From NCBI GenBank assembly GCA_021781255.1, contig JAJXXG010000078.1:1-11508 (forward strand): a stretch of DNA of 11,508 bases, written 5' to 3'. The translations under genes were made by a program, and so were the position numbers. The stretch comes from Acidobacteriota bacterium (GTDB taxonomy: Bacteria; Acidobacteriota; Terriglobia; Terriglobales; Acidobacteriaceae). Under the pieces are notes generated by a model that worked only from the letters and a program-made list of their open reading frames with translations, had not been told where the DNA came from and did no database searches. Below are positions 1 through 4,974 of this stretch, piece after piece (the stretch's first letter is position 1; each line of letters begins with the position of its first letter).

Positions 1-197
1 CGAATTGGGCTGTATACCGGCCGTCATTGACCACACACAAGCCGGAGATGACGGTGCGCGACGCGGAGGGGCACGTCACGAAGGTTCCGGTCACCACTGC
101 TCCGGCACACAACTACATTCTCAATATCGACTTTCAGGGGAGCGACATCTGGGTTGCTACGGCTGAGGGGTTGAGCCACGGAATTCTTGAAAAATAA
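1..197 (+). CDS. C-terminal end of a protein, probably beta-propeller type (5' end outside the window)
   Basis: An open frame runs from the window edge (codons in phase with base 3) to a TAA at 195-197, giving about 64 residues. The end reads DFQGSDIWVATAEGLSHGI. The pattern of a small residue, then D-I/L-W-V-A-T-x-x-G-L-S is typical of blades in two-component-regulator-type or YVTN/WD-like beta-propellers, which often end on such a strand. The function is otherwise unknown because the start lies outside the window. The stop codon overlaps the ribosome-binding site of the next gene and the gap to its ATG is 10 bp, so the two are almost certainly co-transcribed and probably translationally coupled. 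The propeller call rests on one blade-like motif and is tentative; that the frame is coding is more secure, given its position and in-phase coupling. Confidence 0.55.
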   Translation, partial: NWAVYRPSLTTHKPEMTVRDAEGHVTKVPVTTAPAHNYILNIDFQGSDIWVATAEGLSHGILEK

Positions 198-201
198 GGA
201 G
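196..201 (+). promoter_or_regulatory. Ribosome-binding site of the RidA-family gene, overlapping the upstream stop
   Basis: AAGGAG at 196-201 shares its first two bases with the upstream TAA stop (195-197) and lies 6 nt before ATG 208. This favours ATG 208 over the in-frame TTG at 187, which would have no such site. The overlap suggests translational coupling. Confidence 0.75.
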
Positions 202-207
202 CCATAT

Positions 208-699
208 ATGATGCAGGACATTGCCGCCGTACTTGAGACCATTGGGCACGCACCGATCCAGAAGCGCGCCATGACCAACCTGAACGTACTGAACGAGGCT
301 TATTGCTATAACAAGCCGAGTTCGTTTTCGCGCGGAATGCGCATTGACCTGAACGGCCTGACGATTCTTCTAATCTCTGGGACTGCGTCTATTGATGAGA
401 ACGGCGTGAGCGTGCACATCGGCGATTTTCGCGCGCAGATGCGGCGCACCCTGACCAACATTACGGCGCTGCTGGAGAGCGAAGGCTGCACCTGGCACGA
501 CATTGTGCGCACCAGTTGCTATCTGCGCGACATTGACCGCGACTACGATGCCTTCAATGAAGAGCGCACGCTGTTCTTCAAGGAGCAGGGACTCGATCCG
601 CTGCCGGCGTCCACCGGTATCCAGGCCAAGCTGTGCCGCCCCGAGTTGCTGGTCGAGATTGAGGCGATTGCAATGTTCCGCACGGAAAAGAACGGCTAG
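208..699 (+). CDS. RidA/YjgF/YER057c/UK114-family protein
   Basis: This 163-residue protein has the RidA fold signature: an ISGTASID segment near residues 56-63, a Q-x-x-x-T-L-x-N-I-x-A-L-L helix at about 77-89, and a C-terminal LPASTGIQAKLCRPELLVEI block at 132-151. R144 and E150/E152 line up by motif with the catalytic-site Arg and Glu of canonical RidA, which hydrolyses reactive 2-aminoacrylate/imine intermediates from PLP enzymes to keto acids and ammonia in the cytoplasm. It is longer than the usual 125-130 residues, with about 35 extra N-terminal residues. The SGTASID wording also recalls the RidA-like domains of chorismatase-type enzymes, so the substrate may not be 2-aminoacrylate. 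ATG 208 (or adjacent ATG 211) is supported by AAGGAG. No signal peptide is seen. It lies between a probable propeller gene and a secreted binding protein, in one operon. Confidence 0.88.
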   Translation: MMQDIAAVLETIGHAPIQKRAMTNLNVLNEAYCYNKPSSFSRGMRIDLNGLTILLISGTASIDENGVSVHIGDFRAQMRRTLTNITALLESEGCTWHDIVRTSCYLRDIDRDYDAFNEERTLFFKEQGLDPLPASTGIQAKLCRPELLVEIEAIAMFRTEKNG

Positions 700-717
700 A
701 AAAAGGGAGTCATTGCC

Positions 718-2706
718 ATGCGCAAGGGGTGGTTGCTGGTTGTGGTGAGCTTATGCCTTGGCGGCGCGGTTGCGGGAACGTCTGCGCAGACGCCCGCGAC
801 GCCGCAGGATAAGGGAACGCATGTGTGCGAGTGCGGGAAGCATCCGCCGGGTCCACCCAAGGATCGCGTGGTAGAGCCGTATGCGGGTGAGCCGGCGGAC
901 ATGAGCCCGTTTGAGAAGTTCTCAAAGCCGTACTACCTCAACTACACCCATCCGAACATCTACACCGGCGCGGGAAGGGACATACCGGAGCCGAAGGGTC
1001 TGAAGGAAGTGCGCATCGGGTTCTACGGGCCGATTGATCACAATCCGGATGAGGTGTCTGGCAAGCGCATGCTCAATGGCGCGCAACTGGCCGTGGAGGA
1101 GGCCAATGCGCGCGGCGGCTATGGCGGCAAGCCGTTCAAGCTGATGCTGCACAACGACTACGACAACTGGCAGGCCAAGGCTTCCTACGGGCCGGAGCGG
1201 CCGACGGATCCGGGCATCTGGGGATCGCCGTCGGACGTGGCTGTGCAGATGATCTACGACGACGAGGACTGGGCCATCTTCGGCTCCATCAGCTCGGAGT
1301 CGACGCACATTATTCTGCGCGTTGCGCTGAAGGCGGAGATCCCGATTGTCAATTCGGCATCGACGGACCCGACGATTCCCGAGACGTACATCCCGTGGTA
1401 CTTCACGGATCTGCAGGATGACCGCGTGCAGGCGTTCACGCTGGCGCGGCACATGTACACGGAGCTGGGAATGAAGCGCACCGCGATTCTGCGCGTGAAC
1501 AATCGCTACGGGCGCATGGGTGTTCCCAAGGTCCGCGATGCGGCGCGAAGACTGGGACATCCGATCATCATTGAGCAGAAGTACATGCCGGGCGATACGG
1601 ATTTTACGCGCCAGCTGAAGGTGATTCGCGCATCGCGCGTGGACTCGATTGTGCTTTGGGCGGACGAGACGGAGACGGCAAACATCCTGAAGCAGATGCA
1701 GTCGCTGGGGATGAAGCAGCGCGTGTTCGGATCGTATCGGACGCTGGGGCCGGAGATGCTGGCCCAGGCCGGCTCTGCCGCAGAGGGCTTCGAAGCGGTG
1801 TTTCCGTACGACGCCAACAGCAGGAATCCGCGGTGGGTGCGGTTCAACGAGCGATATGAAAAGCGCTTCCAGGAGAAGCCGGAGCAGTTTGCCGCGCTGG
1901 CGTATGACGCGATGAATGAACTGCTGGACTCGATTTGCCGCGCGGGCCTGAATCGCGCGCGGATACATGATGCACTGGCGGACATTCAGGAATATGACGG
2001 CGTAACGGGGCACATGGTCTTTGACCCGAACCAGAAGAATGTTGCGCCGATGTATCTGGGCAAGGTTCACAACGGCGAGATTACGTATCGTCCCGCGTCG
2101 ATGGCAGAGCCGCAGGCGCCGAAGAGCACGGCGGCAGAGCAGACGGGCGCAGCGCAGCCGCAGCCCTATGCGCGTGTGGGCGAGGATGGCGTGCAGTACG
2201 AGGGGCCGCAGCGAGGCAATGTTCCGGCTGCGCCGCTGCGGGTGGTGCTGTTCGGGCCGCAGGCCAGCAAGATTGCCGAGTCCGCCGAGATGAAGGCGCA
2301 GGTGGCGGAAGGCGCGGCCAGGGGACGGACGATTGAGCTGCTGCCGGTGGCGAGCGACCAGAACTGGGGCGTCGCCTCTACGCAGCTGGTGCATGCGCTA
2401 TGGGATGAGCATGCGCTGGCGATTGTGGCGCTGGACCGCGCCGGGGCGCATCTGGCGGAGCAACTGGCGCTGAAGGCTTTTGTGCCGGTGGTGGCGCTGA
2501 GCGATGACCAGAAGCTTACGTCGACGAATGTGCCATGGATCTTTCGGCTGCCTGCGGGGACAAAGCCGGCCAGCGCGCTGCGGCTGGTGGAAGATGCGGA
2601 GGCGCGCAGCGGGCCGAATCCGGAGCGGCTGCGGGATGTGCTGGCGTCTGGGAAGGATGTTGCGGGAGTGGCGTTTCTGCCGACGGGCGAGCCGCGCGTG
2701 AATTAG
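718..2706 (+). CDS. ABC-type branched-chain-amino-acid-like solute-binding protein with an extra C-terminal lobe
   Basis: A 662-residue exported protein. ATG 718 follows AGGGAG (704-709) by 8 nt. Residues 1-24 form a signal peptide with likely cleavage near TSA-Q. Residues 25-95 are a Pro-rich linker with a CECGKH motif (37-42). Residues about 96-460 are a type I periplasmic binding protein domain (Peripla_BP_6/LivJ type): VRIGFYGPI, LNGAQLAVEEANARGG, AIFGSISSESTHIILRVA, IPIVNSASTDPTIP, and lobe 2 from TAILRVNNRYGRMGVPKV onward. After a low-complexity Ala/Gln/Pro linker (about 461-505), residues 507-620 resemble lobe 1 again (LRVVLFGPQ, DQNWGVAS, LALKAFVPVVALSDD, NVPWIFRL). Family members are normally about 370-420 residues. 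No permease or ATPase gene is seen in the window. It may deliver a ligand to a distant transporter or act as a sensor with the propeller protein. Its ligand cannot be told from sequence. Confidence 0.85.
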   Translation: MRKGWLLVVVSLCLGGAVAGTSAQTPATPQDKGTHVCECGKHPPGPPKDRVVEPYAGEPADMSPFEKFSKPYYLNYTHPNIYTGAGRDIPEPKGLKEVRIGFYGPIDHNPDEVSGKRMLNGAQLAVEEANARGGYGGKPFKLMLHNDYDNWQAKASYGPERPTDPGIWGSPSDVAVQMIYDDEDWAIFGSISSESTHIILRVALKAEIPIVNSASTDPTIPETYIPWYFTDLQDDRVQAFTLARHMYTELGMKRTAILRVNNRYGRMGVPKVRDAARRLGHPIIIEQKYMPGDTDFTRQLKVIRASRVDSIVLWADETETANILKQMQSLGMKQRVFGSYRTLGPEMLAQAGSAAEGFEAVFPYDANSRNPRWVRFNERYEKRFQEKPEQFAALAYDAMNELLDSICRAGLNRARIHDALADIQEYDGVTGHMVFDPNQKNVAPMYLGKVHNGEITYRPASMAEPQAPKSTAAEQTGAAQPQPYARVGEDGVQYEGPQRGNVPAAPLRVVLFGPQASKIAESAEMKAQVAEGAARGRTIELLPVASDQNWGVASTQLVHALWDEHALAIVALDRAGAHLAEQLALKAFVPVVALSDDQKLTSTNVPWIFRLPAGTKPASALRLVEDAEARSGPNPERLRDVLASGKDVAGVAFLPTGEPRVN

Positions 2707-2742
2707 AAACAACGGCAAGCGTTACGCAGAGCTGGAAAGCGG

Positions 2743-2772
2743 AAAGGGCAGCCCGTTGCGGGGCTGCCCTTT
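2743..2772. terminator. Bidirectional intrinsic terminator between convergent genes
   Basis: A perfect 12-bp inverted repeat, AAAGGGCAGCCC (2743-2754) and GGGCTGCCCTTT (2761-2772), with a 6-nt loop. It lies 36 bp past the binding-protein stop and 33 bp past the porin stop on the other strand. The stem ends in AAA/TTT and is followed by T-rich but interrupted sequence on both strands (CTGTTGTT on +, CCGCTTTCC on -). Stem strength and placement make it a good shared terminator, though the U-tracts are imperfect. Confidence 0.82.
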
Positions 2773-2805
2773 CTGTTGTTCTGCGTGACGCTACGATTGC
2801 GTGGC

Positions 2806-4599
2806 TTACGGCAGGTAGTAGCGGAACGAGGTCCAGAACATGTTGTCGATGCCGCGAGCGCCGCCACCGGGGTTGGTGAGGCCACCGTTGCCCGACCAGA
2901 GGTCGCGCTGGAAGCGGCTGTACTGGAGGCCCATGCGGAGGCCGCCCTTGGGTCCCTTGTAGAAGTAGTACCAGTCGCCGGCGGTGAACTCCTGCACATC
3001 CTTGTTGTTGGCGCCGCAGTGAGCCGGGTTGGCAGGGTTGAAGCCGGGGGCGTTGGAGCCGGAAGGATTCGGTTCCACGGCGCAGCCGGTCATGTCGGCA
3101 GTGCGCGTGCCGTAGCCGACCTGCGTGGTGCCGTTGCTGGCCAGGGTGTAGTCGCGGCCGATGTAGTCGCCACCGTAGTTGAAGTAGAGGTTGAGGCGGG
3201 ACGTGGGGTTGAGCTCCACCGTGCTGAGGGCCGAGAAGCCGTGCAGCGGCGAGATGGTGCCATTCGGACGCAGCGTGATGTCCGCAATGGTGGACGAGCC
3301 GTAACGGCCAACGCCCTGGCCCCAGAGGCCCTTGAGGCCGATGGTGGCCTTGTTGTTGAAGAGAGGAGCACGGAAGCCGCCGCCGATGCCGCCGCCGACC
3401 TTGGTGTCGTTGTAAGGCGTGGCTTCGGTGGGATAGATGCGGTCACGGAAGAAGCGGCCGATGCCGAAGAGTTCCCAGTGGCCCCAGCCGGGCTCAACCG
3501 CCAGCTTGGCGATCATGTCTGGCGCGAGGTTGAAGGAGTAGTTCGCGGTGGGGTTGTAGAGGCCTCCGCCGTTGCCCGCGGTGCCGATGAGCAGGTTGGT
3601 GGGCAGGCTGGCGCCGGCAGGATTCAGAGTCTCAGCATTTTCAGCGGACACGCCGAAGGAGGCCTTCTTGCTGAAGTCCTTGGTCACGCGGAAGCTGTAC
3701 TGGCGCGTCCACACGAAGCCAGCTTCGTACTGAGGATCGATGGTCGACGGCAGAATCTCAGATCCTCTCTGCAGTCCCTTGGTGGTTTCCGCAGCGAGCG
3801 ACCAGCCCTGGCCGCCGGAGAAGTCCCAGCCATTGTTCAGGCGGGCATCGGCCCACAACTGGCGCTGGCGCAGGACGTAGCTGTTGGACTGGTTGTTGTT
3901 GGAGGTGATGCCGGTACCGAGCCAGTCCATTTCGTAGTAGGCGGTCAGCGTCATCTTGTCGAGCTTGCCGATGGCCTTGAGGGCCAGACGGGACTGACGG
4001 CCGGAGCCCTGGAACTCGCTGAGCTGAGCGTAGTCAGAGTTCTGGAGCGGCACGCCGGTGAACGGGGTGTTCAGACCGCCGCCGGTTGCGCCCTGGCGCC
4101 ACGCGGTTTCGGCCGCGATGAAGGAGCCGGTGGGCGAGAGCGTGATGCCCTTGAAGTGAATCTCGTCAGGGTTCTGGATGGCCTTCTTGATCTGCGAGGT
4201 TTCGTCGGAGATCGTTTCGGCCAGGGAGGTGGAGTTGCCCTTGAGGTCGTTCACGGTGGACTGCAGGGTGGTGACGGCCGCAGCGTTCTGCGTGGTGGCC
4301 TGCTGCTGAGCATCAGCGGCGGCCTGTGCCTTGGCGGCTTCGGCCTGGGCGTCAGCAGCCTTCTGCTGCGCCTGCTTCAACTGAGCATCCTTCTCTGCCA
4401 GATCGGACTTCAGGCTGTTGATCTCGCCTTCCAGATCGCGACGAAGGTCCTGAATCTGATCCTCCACAGAGGGCTTCGCCGCCTTTTTGGTTGCGACGTG
4501 CTTCTTTGCAGGTGCAGGGGGATCGCCTGCGTAGGCGTTGGAGCTGACAAGACTGGCCGCCAGAATGGCAGCGGCAGCAGTTTTGAGTCTGAAGTTCAT
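2806..4599 (-). CDS. Outer-membrane porin with an N-terminal coiled-coil stalk
   Basis: A 597-residue protein. The chosen ATG (4597-4599) begins MNFRLKTAAAAILAAS, a clear signal peptide with cleavage after AYA (residue 24), preceded by AGAGG at short spacing. The frame stays open 36 codons further up to an ATG at 4707, but that stretch has no signal-peptide character. Residues 25-43 are Lys/Ala/Pro-rich. Residues about 44-140 are a long Ala/Gln/Lys/Glu heptad region predicted to be coiled coil (EDQIQDLRRDLEGEINSLK, then AQ-rich). From about 146 the protein shows alternating amphipathic strands with aromatic girdle residues and Gly/Asn-rich turns, ending in FRYYLP, as in beta-barrel porins. 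Similar architectures (DcaP-like or acidobacterial porins) form trimers for diffusion of small solutes. The substrate is not predictable. It ends opposite the shared terminator at 2743-2772. Confidence 0.8.
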   Translation of the reverse strand: MNFRLKTAAAAILAASLVSSNAYAGDPPAPAKKHVATKKAAKPSVEDQIQDLRRDLEGEINSLKSDLAEKDAQLKQAQQKAADAQAEAAKAQAAADAQQQATTQNAAAVTTLQSTVNDLKGNSTSLAETISDETSQIKKAIQNPDEIHFKGITLSPTGSFIAAETAWRQGATGGGLNTPFTGVPLQNSDYAQLSEFQGSGRQSRLALKAIGKLDKMTLTAYYEMDWLGTGITSNNNQSNSYVLRQRQLWADARLNNGWDFSGGQGWSLAAETTKGLQRGSEILPSTIDPQYEAGFVWTRQYSFRVTKDFSKKASFGVSAENAETLNPAGASLPTNLLIGTAGNGGGLYNPTANYSFNLAPDMIAKLAVEPGWGHWELFGIGRFFRDRIYPTEATPYNDTKVGGGIGGGFRAPLFNNKATIGLKGLWGQGVGRYGSSTIADITLRPNGTISPLHGFSALSTVELNPTSRLNLYFNYGGDYIGRDYTLASNGTTQVGYGTRTADMTGCAVEPNPSGSNAPGFNPANPAHCGANNKDVQEFTAGDWYYFYKGPKGGLRMGLQYSRFQRDLWSGNGGLTNPGGGARGIDNMFWTSFRYYLP

Positions 4600-4790
4600 T
4601 GAGCCTCTCATCTTCCTCATAAGTTTGTCTTGCATTCCTGCTGCGCCCGGGTGGTGCTGGAGCGCGTTCTGTTTCCAGGGCTGCTGATATTGCCACTGAG
4701 CTTGCATGGCGCCGTTGAGCTGCTATGCCCGGAAAACATGTACAGACGCGTGGCGCAGCGCTGTGATGAACTGGCGTATGCGTGCTGTAA

Positions 4791-4915
4791 CTAGGAATTA
4801 GCCTTACAGAGTTTGATGAATATATGACGAATTTACATATTTTTAACGGAAGAAGAGGTGAGTTATCGGTCTTTATTTACGCGGCGTTAATTTATCGTTT
4901 ATTCACAATTGAACT
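4791..4915 (-). promoter_or_regulatory. AT-rich presumptive promoter island upstream of the porin gene
   Basis: The 375-bp gap 4600-4974 holds no convincing gene. Within it, 4791-4915 is strikingly AT-rich against a GC-rich background (runs such as TATATGACG, TTTACATATTTTTAACG and TTAATTTATCGTTTATTC). It lies about 190-315 bp upstream of the porin ATG, which would leave a long 5' leader. On the minus strand TATATT (about 4836-4841) with GTTAAA 17 bp upstream could be a weak -10/-35 pair, but no consensus TTGACA is seen. The promoter call rests on composition and position only. Confidence 0.35.
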
Positions 4916-4929
4916 GGCGCGGGTGTGCA

Positions 4930-4961
4930 GTATTCGCGCGAACGGAACGGTGCGTGAATAC
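4930..4961 (-). terminator. Stem-loop just past the PIG-L stop, possible terminator or 3' stabilising hairpin
   Basis: GTATTCGCGCG (4930-4940) pairs with TGCGTGAATAC (4951-4961) through 11 positions including two G-U pairs, around a 10-nt loop. It starts 13 bp past the minus-strand TGA stop at 4975-4977. There is no U-tract after it on the minus strand, so it may protect the mRNA end or assist factor-dependent termination rather than act as a full intrinsic terminator. Confidence 0.4.
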
Positions 4962-4974
4962 TGGCGATGGCGCA

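Noticed and set aside
187..207. TTG 187 as the start of the RidA-family gene
   Set aside because: It would overlap the upstream gene without a ribosome site, while ATG 208 has AAGGAG at 6 nt.
922..2394. Long minus-strand open frame (490 codons) opposite the binding-protein gene
   Set aside because: It is antisense to a clear coding gene, is rich in Arg/His/Leu with no domain, and arises from GC-biased third positions.
2776..4602. Plus-strand open frame of 608 codons across the whole porin gene
   Set aside because: It is antisense, Val/Gly/Ala-rich and low in complexity, begins in the terminator region and has no ribosome site. The minus-strand reading gives a signal peptide, coiled coil and barrel.
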